Position numbers and translations under genes: made by a program. Under the pieces are notes generated by a model. It worked only from the letters and a program-made list of their open reading frames with translations, did not search any database and had not been told where the DNA came from. Shown here in pieces: positions 32,295 through 43,758 of a stretch of 64,000 bases of DNA (the first letter of the stretch is position 1; each line of letters opens with the position of its first letter). Origin of the DNA: Zhengitettix transpicula (taxonomy: Eukaryota > Arthropoda > Insecta > Orthoptera > Tetrigidae); contig CM073591.1 in assembly GCA_037074705.1 (NCBI GenBank), positions 6,378,087 through 6,442,086 of the forward strand, written 5' to 3'.

Positions 32295-32690
32295 TAACGG
32301 GTTGAAACAGAGAACAGGGATAGGAACACTACCAATGTCGTAGTTGAGTCTCGTATTTGTTGAATATCAAAGCATTTGGTTGCCGTCGCTGTATGTGGAG
32401 CGTGACTTCACGATGCTCGTGCTCGTCCTTGCTCTGCTCGTGCTCGCACAGGTTCGGCTCGTTGCTCGGCATCTGGACGGGGCGTAACGGGTTGAAACAG
32501 AGAACAGGGATAGGAACACTACCAATGTCGTAGTTGAGTCTCGTATTTGTTGAATATCAAAGCATTTGGTTGCCGTCGCTGTATGTGGAGCGTGACTTCA
32601 CGATGCTCGGCTGGCCTTTGCTCGTGCTCGCGAATCTGCGCTGTCACAGGCTCGGCTCGCTGCTCGGCATCTGGACGGGGCTTAAGGGCT
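32210..32690 (+). repeat. 190-bp tandem duplication of the Rep-H right end
   Basis: CGATGCTCGTGCTCGTCCTT occurs at 32221 and 32411 and a diverged form at 32601, exactly 190 bp apart. Each unit includes the right TIR plus the external flank AACAGAGAACAGGGATAGGA. The same arrangement is seen at 44402 and 44592. Confidence 0.9.
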
Positions 32691-32800
32691 TTATATTATC
32701 TGTAGAAAAAGTACACACAGACCCCAGAAAGCAATTATTCGAAGCTAAAACCGGCCGTTTTAATACTTTTTATTTTTTTAAAGAAAAACATTCCACCCGT
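32691..32800 (+). repeat. Rep-B fragment
   Basis: ACACAGACCCCAGAAAGCAA then GAAGCTAAAACCGGCCGTTT, a diverged Rep-B middle. Confidence 0.45.
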
Positions 32801-33285
32801 TGTCATCCCCTTCGGAGTTTCTCAGCGCTTCGAGAGGCCGCCACAGGGGACAGACAGACACACACACAACGGCGCGATCGCTCCAGGAACGTGCGCCACG
32901 TGCGTCTGTGACAAGATGGCGGCCGCAGTGTCCACCTGTGGCTTGGCTTTCACTTTGTCCTCGCGGTGGAACGCGACGAAATAACTCGGCCGGCCGCTGT
33001 GACCTTTCTCATGGCGACGGCCTCGATTACGTTGCGGACTTTCCTCCAACGCGCGCCTCGTCCTCGGACGGGCGTTAAGAACCTCAGTTAACGTCCACGC
33101 TGGTGATTCACACACAGACCTTGCTCCGCCTTCTACGTATGGAGACTCTCTGGAGCTGTTCCTTGCTCTTAGACACTTTAACAGAATCGTGAGTCCCACA
33201 ACTACGCAGGGTTGGTCTCCACCTCTCTCCAGCTCCTCGGGAAGACGTCATCTTGACCCAGTAGCAAGACACAAGACACATGTCG
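32801..33285. other. CpG-rich spacer
   Basis: Overlapping open frames on both strands and an AAGATGGCGGCCGC word at 32911. No gene was recognised. Confidence 0.35.
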
Positions 33286-34270
33286 AACATGTCGTGGCCA
33301 TTAGTGAAAGAAAAAAACCAAAGTCCTCCCGTTAGAAAGGCCCGGGGGAAAAGTTCCTGTGAGCCTAAAAACCCACGGAAGTTCGCGCCTCTTTTGCAGT
33401 TTTCCGCTGATAGCAGGAGAATGAAGCGTTGTAGAGAAAATAATGTCCAATGATGAATTGTAGAGGATGAAATTCTGAATGTGACGGAATCAGGTCCAAG
33501 GAAGTGGGAGAAATCCTGCGTCAAAGTCACGACATTTTCCTAAGAGAATGCAGGTTGTCGTATTTCCAGTGCTGATATCTGCAAAATGGCCGCCAGTGAC
33601 GTCATTAGTCACGGAGTAAAGGTCGTGGAGGATTTAATCCTCTTTGCAACGCGTGATCAGGTTTGTTAAAATTCACTCAAAATGGCCGCAGATACACGCA
33701 TGTTGCTGTCTGCACACACACGGGGCTGACGTCGTGGCGCTGAGTGACGTCACTTGGCTCGTATATTAAAATATCTCTAAGAGCAAGAAAGCGTCCAGCG
33801 GTTCAGAGAGTCTCTACATCCATCTCCAAAGAAGCAGGACCAGCAAGCAGCATGTGACGTCACTCAGCCCCCTGTGTGTGCAGACAGCAACATGCGTGTA
33901 TCTGCGGCCATTTTGAATTGGATTCTTTTAAAAACCATATCATGCGTTGCAAAGAGAATTAAATCCCCTACGACCTTTACTCCGTGACTAATGACGTCAC
34001 TGGCGGCCATTTTGTAGATATCAGCACTAGAAATACGACAAGCTGCATTCTCTTAGGAAAGTGTCGTGACTTTGACGCAGGATTTCTCCCACTTCCTTGG
34101 ACCTAATTCCGTCCTCGAGTCCACCATCACACGCAGAATTTCATCCTCTACAATTCATCACTGAACGTTATTTTCTCTACAACGCTTTATTCTTCTGCTA
34201 TCAGCGAAAAACTGAAAAAGAGCCGCGAAATTCCGTGTCGGTTTAGGCTCCAGAGAAACTTTTCCCCGAT
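33286..34270. mobile_element. Rep-C foldback element, copy 2
   Basis: Left arm about 33286-33760, right arm about 33850-34270, inverted to each other. They share GGCCGCCAGTGACGTCA, GGAGGATTTAATCCTCTTTG and GTCCAAGGAAGTGGGAGAAA with copies 1 and 3. Confidence 0.8.
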
Positions 34271-35500
34271 GACTTTACATTGGGAAAACTTGAGGGGTTT
34301 TTCACTAATGGCGCAACATGTGCAAGGTGAAGGAGGGAAACAAGCGAGGTTTCGCCCGCGGACGCTCCTGGAGCACACGAGCCCCGCGCATGCGCACGCA
34401 CTTCTTCCTGAGCCTGAGATATTCCTGCTCTGGAGTGGCCGCGCTCATCAGCTGCTGCTTACGTAAAAGGGGGGGAAAACTTTCTCCTTCACGAGCTGCG
34501 ACGGTCTTCATAAACATCGCTGCCACGTCACCAGAGACTCTTCATCCTGAGCCACGTGGACGTAGTGAGACATTAACGTCCGCGCCGTAACAGAGATTAA
34601 TCTACATCATCATTAATAAGTGGGTAGAGACGTTTCGATCGACTGTTGTGTTTTCTCAGAGTCTATATTTCTTATCCGACAGAGGGTCCAATTCCCCCAA
34701 GGGTTGGCTGAGTTGCGCAGAACCAGAGACGCTCCTGAGCGCCACGCGGCCTTGAGACTGCTTGATGAGGGAAGCGGGGGGGGGGTCTTATTTTTATGAG
34801 CGGGCAAGTAGGTCGGACTCTTGGCGATCGTGAAAGCTCTGTAACGGAACTCGCAGTCAAGACTCTGAGGCGCAAGGACGCGCTGTCAGCGGCTCCTACT
34901 GCAGCCTCTGACAAGGACTGGGGAAGGCTCCAGCTAGCATCCGGGAAAAATAAACAAATCACCTGGCGACGGTAAAGGAAATACAGAGATCGACAACGAA
35001 AATCCCGAAATTTAACACAGAGAAAAAGACACCAAGAAACTTCTTTTGCCCCCCCCCCCCAAAAAAAAAAGGGAAATCGATTAAAATTCGAAGGCGGAAG
35101 TCTAAAACTCCTGCGTTAAAAATGTGGCGCATAGGTGAATAAACAGCCAAGAAACAGACAACAACGCTCTTGAAATCCTTTGTTCCTTTCCTCAGGTTTA
35201 TTGAATACGCCAGAGGCCGCGAGCCCGAGACAACCCCGCGTGGTGTTGACGTCATCGCCTCGTCGAGTCCGTCCTTTGGGTGTTTAACTTAGTAAAATTA
35301 GAAGATGAACTTTGGTAGGGAATGACGAGGGTAGGCGTGGACAAGGCAGCGTTGACGAACAATCGCGAGTTCGGAACGTTGGCAACAGCGCCATCTACGG
35401 ACGACGGATTCTGCAACCAGAGGACACGTTCGCTCCTTTAGTCTCTTCTGCAGAGGGACAAGATGGCGGGTCAGAGCCACCAGCTGTGCTCCGTCTGGAC
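34271..35500. other. Spacer without recognised gene
   Basis: Mixed composition with a C/A homopolymer junction at 35050-35070. Open frames overlap on both strands. No recognised gene or repeat family. Confidence 0.35.
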
Positions 35501-36155
35501 ACGCTGCTGTCACGTCACGGCACAGCCATCATGCAGTCTGCTCTGTCACGTACCGGAGAGGAAGGTTGAAGCACGTCACGTCACGGCCATCACGCAGTCT
35601 GCTCTGTCACCTGTAAGATAGGAAGGTAGAAGCCTGTCATGTCACGTCACACAGGCTGGTCTATGACGTGCCAGGGAGGAAGGTTGAACCCTGTCATGTA
35701 ACGGCCATCATGCAGTCTGCTCTGTAACGTGCCAGAGAGGAAAGTTGAAGCCTGTCACGTCACGCAGTCTGGTCTATCACGTGCCAGAGAGGAAGGTTGA
35801 AGCCTGTCACACTTGGCCATCACGCAGTGAGCTCTCTGTCATGTGCCGGAGAGGAAGGTTGAGGCCTGTCACGTCACGGCCATCATGCAGTCTTCTCTGT
35901 CATGTGCCGGAGAGGAAGGTGGCTGAAGCCTGTCATGTCACGGCACAGCCATCATGCAGTCTGCTCTGTCACGTGCCGGAGAGGAAGGATGAAACCTGTC
36001 ACGTCACTCAGTCTGGTCTGTCACATGCCAGAGAGGAAGGTTGAAGCCTGTCACACTTGGCCATCATGCAGTGAGCTCTCTGTCACGTGCCGGAAAGGAA
36101 GGCTGAAGCCTGTCACGTCGCGCAGTCTGGTCTGTCACGTGACGGCTCAGGAGGT
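35500..36155 (+). repeat. Minisatellite of about 55-65-bp units
   Basis: About 11 irregular units of the form GTCACGTCACGGCCATCA, TGCAGTCTGCTCTGTCACGT, GCCGGAGAGGAAGGTTGAAG, CCT. Unit length varies because the GGCCATCA and ACTTGGCC blocks come and go. Confidence 0.9.
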
Positions 36156-37029
36156 CTAAATAAATGTGGTTAAGTTGTTTTATCAACTGCCTAAAGTGTT
36201 TGTTTAACAACAATGTCGTTATACCACTCTTATTTATTTGTTTCTTTTTGAATGTATTTCTTAATTAATTTTTTTGATTCCCCCTGAAGAGTTTTCCCTC
36301 TAAACAAAAGGCATGAAACGTTTGTATTTTAATGATTGCAAGTAAATTCATCCTATGACTTTGGCCAGTTTCCATTAACTACATTTAATAATAGTCAGAT
36401 ATTGTTGAAGTACATAAAATAAAACTCTTCGGTGGACTCATTATATTATAACAGAAGAATAAAACAGTTAATAATAAGGAAAAACAACCTCATCAAGTGA
36501 AACAAAATGTGACTGGAACTTTATCACCTTCCAGAGTGAGCGATGCCTTCAGAACCTTTGACTTAATCAGCAATTTCGCTCTTTCTTTCTATGTATTTGG
36601 GCCTGTGACTTAATCTTATCCAGTTACATTTTGGTTGTGGAGTCACTTTTTCACTTCATTGCCTGTGCTTTCATTATGGCTATACTTTTATTATAATATT
36701 ACAATGAAAATTATTACTTCTTTAATTTTGTCAGGTTATTAACCAATAGAGATTGTAATAATTATCATGTATGACGATGTCTCACTGCCTGTGTGTAGTT
36801 ACACTGAGTGTCTTGGGTTGGCAAGCATCCAGTGATCACTGCAGCTGATTCCTCCTCAGTGTGTGTGTGTGTGTGTGTCCCCAACCCCCAAACACAGGTT
36901 TGGCCTTCTCATTGACTCTGTGTTTGATTAAGCAGGTTGCACCTTGACAACCGTAGAATAGTTTAATGTTACAGATGTAAACATGTGTAGAAGTTGTTTT
37001 CTTGAGCTTGTGTGTGTGTGTGTTTTCAA
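36156..37029. other. AT-rich island, left part
   Basis: AT-rich sequence with a TG run at 36857-36878 and no repeat family shared with the flanks. No exon could be supported. Confidence 0.4.
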
Positions 37030-37550
37030 TGAAATATTCCTTATGTCACTCTTATAATGCCTATATTTAATTAAATTACAGTAATATTACAGGAAGTATG
37101 TTCATCTTTGTGGTGTTGATGTGTAACAAAACTGATCCTTGTGGCCCTCGAGGAAGCATACACTGTGTTACTAAGTTGTTCAGCTGTCACGTTGCTGCCA
37201 GTATAATTATTCCTTATATCATTCTTATAATGCCTACAATTAATGAAATTACAGTAATATTACAGGAAGTACGTTCATATTTGTAGCGCTGATGTGTAAC
37301 AAAACTGATCCTTGTGGCCCTCGAGGAAGCATACACTGTGTTACTAAGTTGTTCAGCTGTCACGTTGCTGCCAGTATAAGTATTCCTTATATCATTCTTA
37401 TAATGCCTACAATTAATTAAATTACAGTAATATTACAGGAAGTATGTTCATCTTTGTGGCGTTGATGTGTAACAAAACTGATCCTTGTGGCCCTCGAGGA
37501 AGCAAACGCTGTGTTATCTTGTTCAGCTGTCACGTTGCTGCAAGCCTTAT
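37030..37550 (+). repeat. 173-bp tandem repeat, three units
   Basis: GTAATATTACAGGAAGTA recurs at 37081, 37254 and 37427. Units include CAAAACTGATCCTTGTGGCC and GTTCAGCTGTCACGTTGCTG with few differences. Confidence 0.93.
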
Positions 37551-38175
37551 CTCAATAACTGCTGTCAGGTGAATTGTGTGTTATTACAAGAGATGGGCTG
37601 CCAGCATGAGGGTGGCCACGCCCCTTCAGCACTGAAGGTTATTTTATGTTTTTAAAACTAAACTTTTAAATATCTATAGTTTTTTGTGTGTGAATGCAGT
37701 ACAGGTAAAACTAGCAGGAAAAAAATATATAGTCAAAATTTAATATAATACCCCTTCAACACTTTTATTACCTTGTGACGCCACACCCGTGGAGGCTCTG
37801 AAGGTGAATGAAGACTGTCAGAAATCAAAACTTTCTTAATTAAAAGTTGTTCACAAACACAAAAGTCTGAATGAAATTGACAAAAAAATTTGACCACTAA
37901 CAGAAATTTTTTTAAAATAATAATTACAGCTCTATTTATGTATGAAATAAATGCAATTAGGTCTGATTTGTCAACTATTGACATTTAATTGGATAATTGT
38001 GATTCGAGGCTAATTAAAATACTCTGGACAATGAAGCTCCAATTTTCTGTCCTGCAAAAAAATCCAATAAAAAGCACAAGTTGTCCTGAAGGGTAGCAAA
38101 ATCTGTAAAGCTCCTGCATGACGTCACTTTATTTGAGGACTGATAAAGGTTTGTTTTTAATTTCTCACTGAAATA

Positions 38176-38209
<34 letters not shown>

Positions 38210-38270
38210 ATACATATTTATAAAATTATTTTATGAATAAAATAAAGAGAAAAAAATAGAAGAAGAGCAG
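37551..38270. other. AT-rich island, right part, with TA run
   Basis: No gene recognised. TA microsatellite at 38178-38206. Confidence 0.4.
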
Positions 38271-39060
38271 AAGGCGCGCGACGACAGCGTGGACGTGGCC
38301 GCGATTGTTCGGCAACCTTGAGGCTTGCAGGATTCCTAGTAGAATGGCTGAAGTGGCGCGTCCGCTCCCTCTCCAGGGGCAACAGGGTGGAAGGGTTGGA
38401 CACTGGACGTGGACGTAGAAGAAGTCGTCCAGCTGCAACACCGCGTGGACGCTCACGCCACCTGAGCTTACCTTAGTCCTGCCGTCGTGAAGTTGTCTGC
38501 ACGCCGCTGCCTTCTGGAGGACGCGCGCGCCATCTTGCGACTCACAACAACGTCGACTACGCTCCGGCCCGTCCTTCCATATTGTCCTCCTGTGTTGCGG
38601 TTCCTGATAACAGGCTCACGTCCGCAACGCTACGGGCTATATTCGAATATTTGACGCAGCAATATGGCGGCGGGTGTAGAGAGGCACACAGTTACGACCA
38701 GCGCCATCGTGCATGCCGCGCACTATAGTCGCATTTCCTCACGTATTGTCCTATAAATACATTCGAGGGTGGTTCAACAAGTGATGCCTCTCCTTCAATA
38801 GCACAGTTATGCTGAAATAACAACTTCCCCAAGGGCGGCAGCACCACAATGGTGCGTATTAGACAGCGTTCTCTGTGTGATTGTGAAGTCTTTACGTTGC
38901 GGGAAGAGGGTGGAACGTCCGTTCATTCGCATTCATGCGAGGCTTGGAGGAAGAAGATACCTTGTTCCTTTCTTCAGGTGCTGACAACAGTAAAGACCAC
39001 GAGAGCCAAGGAAGCGACACAACAGCGCACCATTTCACACGGGGGGGGGGGGGTAGCGTA
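38271..39060. other. Spacer without recognised gene
   Basis: CpG-rich to 38700, then mixed. G-run at 39041-39052. GAGGGTGGTTCAACAAGTGA at 38765 faintly resembles a mariner terminus, but no partner end was found. Confidence 0.3.
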
Positions 39061-39140
39061 ACAATAAAGGATATTCAGCTTCATGTTCTTCTTAGCACCT
39101 GACGAAAGGGAACAAACGATCCCAGATACGTTGCAGCGTG
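39061..39140 (+). repeat. Rep-P 3'-end fragment
   Basis: TTCTTAGCACCTGACGAAAGGG then ATCCCAGATACGTTGCAG: the CTGANGA-hairpin arrangement with GAAAC decayed to AGATAC. Confidence 0.45.
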
Positions 39141-39439
39141 TGGTATTAAATGTTAAATTTTGTTTCCCCCAAAAATTCTATTAGTCATTTCGTGCTTGAC
39201 CTCCAACGTGGGCGCAAGCAGAGGAGAGCTGAAACACTTCCCAACAACATTGCCTAGTGAGTGACCTTCACATGCCCAAGCGCGCAACGGCCAGCGTAAC
39301 AATAAGGCCATTGTTGCGACGTGAGTCTGGCCGGGCGCTCCGTTTGGAGCCTGGCAGATTGTGTTCGTCCGCAACGGTCACGGGGCAGCGACCAACACTC
39401 TGGTCCTACTTGGTTGAACAGCACGAGGGACCCCACTCC

Positions 39440-39875
39440 TACTACATACAGCGCACATTGTGTAGATTTACAAAAATCCCTTGCCGTAGTTCCTGCTACA
39501 TGGGGCGGACGTAACGTTCCCTTACCCCCCCCCCCGTATCAAGGAGCTTGTGGCTAGTGTCAGAGACAATCTGTTAGTCAGCAGCATTACATTTGATTGG
39601 CACGATGCTAAGGTTTTCAGTCGTGGACCCCAGGCCACGTGACTCACGTCAGAGATGCAACATCACAGCAACCTAGCGTTACGACTGACAACTGTGAACC
39701 TCAACAATAGCTACCATCTCTCATTGTTACGCTAAACGCCGATCCTACTGTCCCATTGTCGTTGCGTTTCCTCCGCTCTTGAGTTCTGTCAAGTGAAGAG
39801 TGCAGTTGTGTCGCCCTGGGCTTTCCTCAGCACCTGAAGAAGGGTGCCACAGGGCACCAGAAACGTTATGTCATC
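39440..39875 (+). repeat. Rep-P: Penelope-like GIY-YIG fragment with hammerhead-like 3' end
   Basis: Around 39490 a frame reads CRSSCYMGRT, the YIG-x-T half of a GIY-YIG nuclease, followed by a stop. 39770-39810 has CTCTTGAGTTCTGTCAAGTG and GTGCAGTTGTGTCGCC. CTGAAGA at 39834, a GGTGCC/GGCACC hairpin and GAAACGTT at 39860 then close the unit. This is the best-preserved 3' end of the family in the window and links the nuclease fragments with the hairpin motifs. Confidence 0.6.
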
Positions 39876-40224
39876 CCTTGGCTATCTTTCTAATTATTAA
39901 TTTTCATTCTTTCATTTCTGAATTTTTAATTAACAACGGCGTAGAGGCTCCACCCCCCGCCTCCCAGCGATGATGGCGGTGGATCAACTGTGAGCACTGC
40001 AACATGTTGGTTGTTGAAGGACCAGAGGAACCCAGACAGTGCTTTGTTCTCACCTTCTCACAGCTCTGAGGTGAGACCCTGGGCACCCGTCGTGGGAAGA
40101 GCTGCGTGCCATCTGGTGGCGGCGCCCGGAACTAGCAGCGCAACCCTCCAGCACGAGACGGGCCGACATCTGTCTGCAGAGGAAACAAGCTCAACGTCAC
40201 ATAAGTGTAGTCTTGTGTGTGTGT
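39876..40224. other. Spacer without recognised gene
   Basis: Short TG run at 40214-40229. No gene was recognised. Confidence 0.35.
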
Positions 40225-40520
40225 GTGTGCCCCTACACCCCCGGCGTGCACGTGTTCCTAGCGACCAGGAAACAAACACTGTGGGGGTGAGACACGGGGG
40301 CGTGGAAATATTCAAACAATTGACATTTCAGTAGGACAAGTATTATTAGAGGACAAAGACGTTGATAGTGTTTCTCCCGATGTTGTCCGAGTTAATAATT
40401 TCAAACCCTTACAGCATGGGCAAGGAGCACCCTTCAAGGGCGTGTTACAGGGGGGGGAAACAGGTAGTACAACCGAGATTGGAGTCCAAGCCAGGGTTAT
40501 GGATGTCGCTGAGTTTAATT
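40225..40520 (-). repeat. Rep-B repeat, one-block copy
   Basis: GCACGTGTTCCTAGCGACCA, GGAAACAAACACTGTGGGGG, TGTTTCTCCCGATGTTGTCC and GGGTTATGGATGTCGCTGAG in order. Confidence 0.78.
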
Positions 40521-40619
40521 ATGGCATTTCTCCTTTTATTATTCAGAGATGAAGCTTCTCCCCTCCCCCACCCCCCGGTGGAATGTTTACAACTGACGAT
40601 ACGTTGGGGGAGTAACAGA

Positions 40620-40790
40620 TTATTTAAATGTACGTTCCTTTGATACGGGGGTTTTAAGTGAACGTTTCGTCCGCCCCATGTAGCAGCAACCACAACCAGA
40701 GTGAGAGGTTTTTGTGAACTACACAACGTGTGCTGTAATGTGGTGGTCCACGACGTAGGAGAGAGACTTGGAGGGCGTGGAAGTGATATT
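40620..40790 (-). repeat. Rep-P: Penelope-like GIY-YIG fragment
   Basis: On the minus strand near 40700 a frame reads CGCCYMGRTKRSLKTPVSKE, the clearest YIG-x-T-x-R-S-L-x-T segment of the family here. The upstream catalytic GIY half is not recognisable. Confidence 0.6.
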
Positions 40791-41524
40791 AATTTGTCGT
40801 CCATTAGTCGTTTCCCCCCCGGCCAGTTGCAAGAACAATTCTCCAGGACGTTTCGACCCCGGGCCCGGTCAACCTGACGGCATCCTCGAGAATCGTGTAT
40901 TGTATATATCCTGGGTTGTCCTACCTGCGATTTGTTTTCCCTCGGCCCTTGAAGTGGTTTCGCAACAGGTAGGATGAAACCTTGACCACAGCAGCGCGGC
41001 CGCTCCCGCCACCTGAGCTACCCTCGTCAGATGCGAAGCTTCCGACCTTCCTAAACCACACCCTCCACGGGCTGCAACGAGAAGTGGACAATTGCGAGAG
41101 AAGCGGTCGCCGGCTTAGCTCTCTAGGGGTTATGAAACAGAGTCCAAGGATTCCTTTATCGCAGACTCACTGACAGCCAATTACAGAAATTACAAAACTG
41201 TCACAGTGAGCGTTTTATCTGATTCGCGAGTCTAAGAACAACACTCGGACCCAAGCTCTTTGCCTATTTTTCATTCCTTTATATAATTGAAAAGAGGTTT
41301 TTTTTCCGAAGTTTGATCAAGATATGAGGAACGGAACTGAGCGGCGCGGATAAGTCAAGGTTCACAGCAGTCGTGACTGCGCATGCGCAACTCCTCTGCA
41401 GAGCCACGTTGGTGTCTTGCGGCGAAAATCCCATCCGCGCCTAGAGCATGACCTCGTTGTCAATGGTGCGCGTACCTCGTGGCAACGTCATACGTGTCTC
41501 CCTCCCGTCTTCCGTAGCGGACTC
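40791..41524. other. Spacer without recognised gene
   Basis: Contains one hammerhead-like tail on the minus strand near 40845-40885 (GACCGGG/CCCGGGGTC hairpin followed by GAAACGTC). No gene was recognised. Confidence 0.35.
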
Positions 41525-41955
41525 GTGCCACGAGGGTAATCCACATGGTGGCAAATCCCCTTGAATAGGATAGGAAGGTATTTGAAATGGGGGATGCGGA
41601 AGGGTAGAGGAAGGTAGCCAAGGGTTAACAAGGGGCCCGCGGGCTATGGTTTAAGGATCCTACCCGGCATTCGCCTAAAAGAAATGCAGGGAAAACCCTA
41701 GAAAAACCTGCATCAGGTGGGTCGGGCATTGGGTACTTGTCCCACGCCCTTCCGATAGAGCGAGAGGAGTTTGCTGTGGGGACGCAGCATTTCCCTTCTC
41801 CGTGCCTCGATCAGTTTAGGAGGCAGCTGGACGAATATTCCAATGCGAATAGCGGACAACTCTTACCGTATGCCCCAATGTCTGTGACCCCGGAACATTC
41901 ACCTCTAGGAACAGGCCTCGGCTTGTGGAAACCTTAGTTCAAAATCGGAGAGGTC
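41525..41955 (-). repeat. Rep-A retroposon, first of a pair
   Basis: From CACGAGGGTAATCCACATGG to CTTAGTTCAAAATCGGAGAG. Slightly truncated at the sense 5' end. Confidence 0.86.
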
Positions 41956-41964
41956 GTGCTAGTT

Positions 41965-42215
41965 GTTTTTTTTAGGGTAGCAGGCCACATGAGGGTAATC
42001 CACATGGTGGCAACTCCCCTTTAATAGCATAGGAAGGGATTTGAAAGGGGGGATGTGGAAGGGTGGAGGAAGGTAGCCAAGGGTTAACTAGGGGCCCCGG
42101 GTTATGGTTTAAGGATCCTACCCGGCATCCGCCTAAAGAAATGCAGGGAAAACCATAGAAAAACCTGCATCAGGTAGGTCGGGCTCTTGGTACTTGTCTC
42201 ACGCCCTTCCGGTAG
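41965..42215 (-). repeat. Rep-A retroposon, second of a pair, 5'-truncated
   Basis: Starts at a T run and GGGTAGCAGGCCACATGAGG (tail) and stops after TGTCTCACGCCCTTCC. Head-to-tail with the copy at 41525. Confidence 0.85.
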
Positions 42216-42629
42216 CGGGTGATTGGGTTTCACCTTTTAAAGTAAATCCAAGTGTGTGTCACCTGCGGTCAATAACAGTTTCTGTCGCAGGTAAACCGAG
42301 GACATCTTCCAACAGCGGCTCAGAGGCCGTGACGTCACTCGGAGCGTCCACGATGTTTTTAGTGACGTCACGTTTCCGTACCTTCAACAAAGAGACTGTG
42401 CCAGCCGCAACAAAACACACACACACACACACACCCACACTGAGCAAGGGACCGGCACTTGACGTTTTGACTTCATTTTTTTGTTCTGTACTGGTTTAAC
42501 ATGGAAGCTGAGGGGAGACGCCTCGAGGTCACGCAAGGGAGGACGTCTTTAACACGTTGGGAGAACCGTGGACCACGAGGGAGACGGCAGCGGGACATAA
42601 CGAGACTCTACACCCGAGGAGGAAGTTCC
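42216..42629. other. Spacer with CA microsatellite
   Basis: CA run at 42415-42437. No gene was recognised. Confidence 0.4.
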
Positions 42630-42800
42630 CTTGCGACCGGGAAACAAACACTGTGGGGGGTGAGTGGGACACGTCTAGAACACCCCAGGAGCAGGGGTGG
42701 AAGGATTCAAACAGCCGATATTTAAGTGGAATAAATATATTTAGAGGTCAGAGAGATTGATAGTGTTTCTCCCGATGTTATGTGAGTGTAATTTGAGCAC
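42630..42800 (-). repeat. Rep-B fragment
   Basis: TTGCGACCGGGAAACAAACA, GACACGTCTAGAACACCCCA and GTGTTTCTCCCGATGTTATG. Confidence 0.68.
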
Positions 42801-43049
42801 CCTTGAGGGTAATGTGTAAGCAAGCAAGGTATTTGGGGCGCGTGGTCGCAACTGCGTGCGAGGCGCTGACGCTTGCTTTGCTGACTCCACATTCCTCGTG
42901 CTCAGGCCTGAGGCGCGTTCATGGTGGATGCTTGCGACCTCAGGTCCAGACTACGGTGAAGTCAACTACATGTATCAATGCCACATGTCATAATTACAAC
43001 GTACATTGTCCTCACATGATGTGATTTTTAGCGTCTTGAAAGTTAAAAA
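42801..43049. other. Spacer without recognised feature
   Basis: No gene or repeat recognised. Confidence 0.3.
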
Positions 43050-43640
43050 TTGACATGTCGGCCATTATTAGCGTTTCCGGGTGTTTAATATCACCTCCAC
43101 GGGGCCAGGGAGGGAAGCGCCCTTACGGTAAGGGTGGGGGTTGGAAGGGGCTTACGTAACAGACCGAGCTTGGTGTCGACTCCGGGGCTATAGGAGTCGT
43201 GAGTTCAATTCTGACCATTATCCATGGCGGTGGTTTATGACACTTGATGCTCCTCGACGTGGACGTGGAGGGCTAAAAGTCACCCTGAGTAGTTTTGCCC
43301 CTCTTAAGCTACCGGGAGGACTTCCTCAGGGCACGAGCTTATGGTCACCGCGTAGTTGCAGCTGGCATTTAAAGTACCTGGGCGTAGTTTCAGCCTCAGT
43401 CACTGTGACCTTGAGCCACTCCTCACTTCACGTAGGAGGAGAATCCCCCAGGGACCGTCAGTCATCGTCCTCAAGTCAGCTGCCGAGGGGTTGGGTCGGG
43501 CAAGGGGACGTGAATGTCCCAGACACATTGGCGATGTTGCATGCTCAGGGGCCAATAAGTTCCCTTCTCAGGGATAATTTAAGTAAATACCCGGGCAACG
43601 CCGCGCACTCATATAACGTGAATGCCCTTCGCTGTTACAA
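43050..43640 (+). repeat. Inverted duplicate of 30.46-31.1 kb (Rep-B-like)
   Basis: Begins with a diverged Rep-B block on the minus strand (CACCTCCACGGGGCCAGGGA, GGCGCTT-like words) and continues into the segment matching 30455-30800 in opposite orientation. Ends with CCCGGGCAACGCCGCGCAC, the family terminus. Confidence 0.72.
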
Positions 43641-43758
43641 GCTGACTGTCACGTGACGCGCTACTTGCGGGTCCCCCCATTTAGTGGTAGCCCTGGTCCA
43701 CTCTGGCAACCGTCGGTCCACCTAGTGTTCTTATTATTTCTCTGCCCCGCAACACTGA

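Noticed and set aside
38765..38800. Mariner-like terminal repeat GAGGGTGGTTCAACAAGTGA
   Set aside because: No matching inverted end, TA duplication or transposase nearby.
43300..43345. GGLPQGTS as a reverse-transcriptase motif (also near 30710 on minus)
   Set aside because: The surrounding frame has none of the neighbouring reverse-transcriptase residues, and the sequence belongs to a Rep-B-like duplicated segment. The match is short and probably chance.
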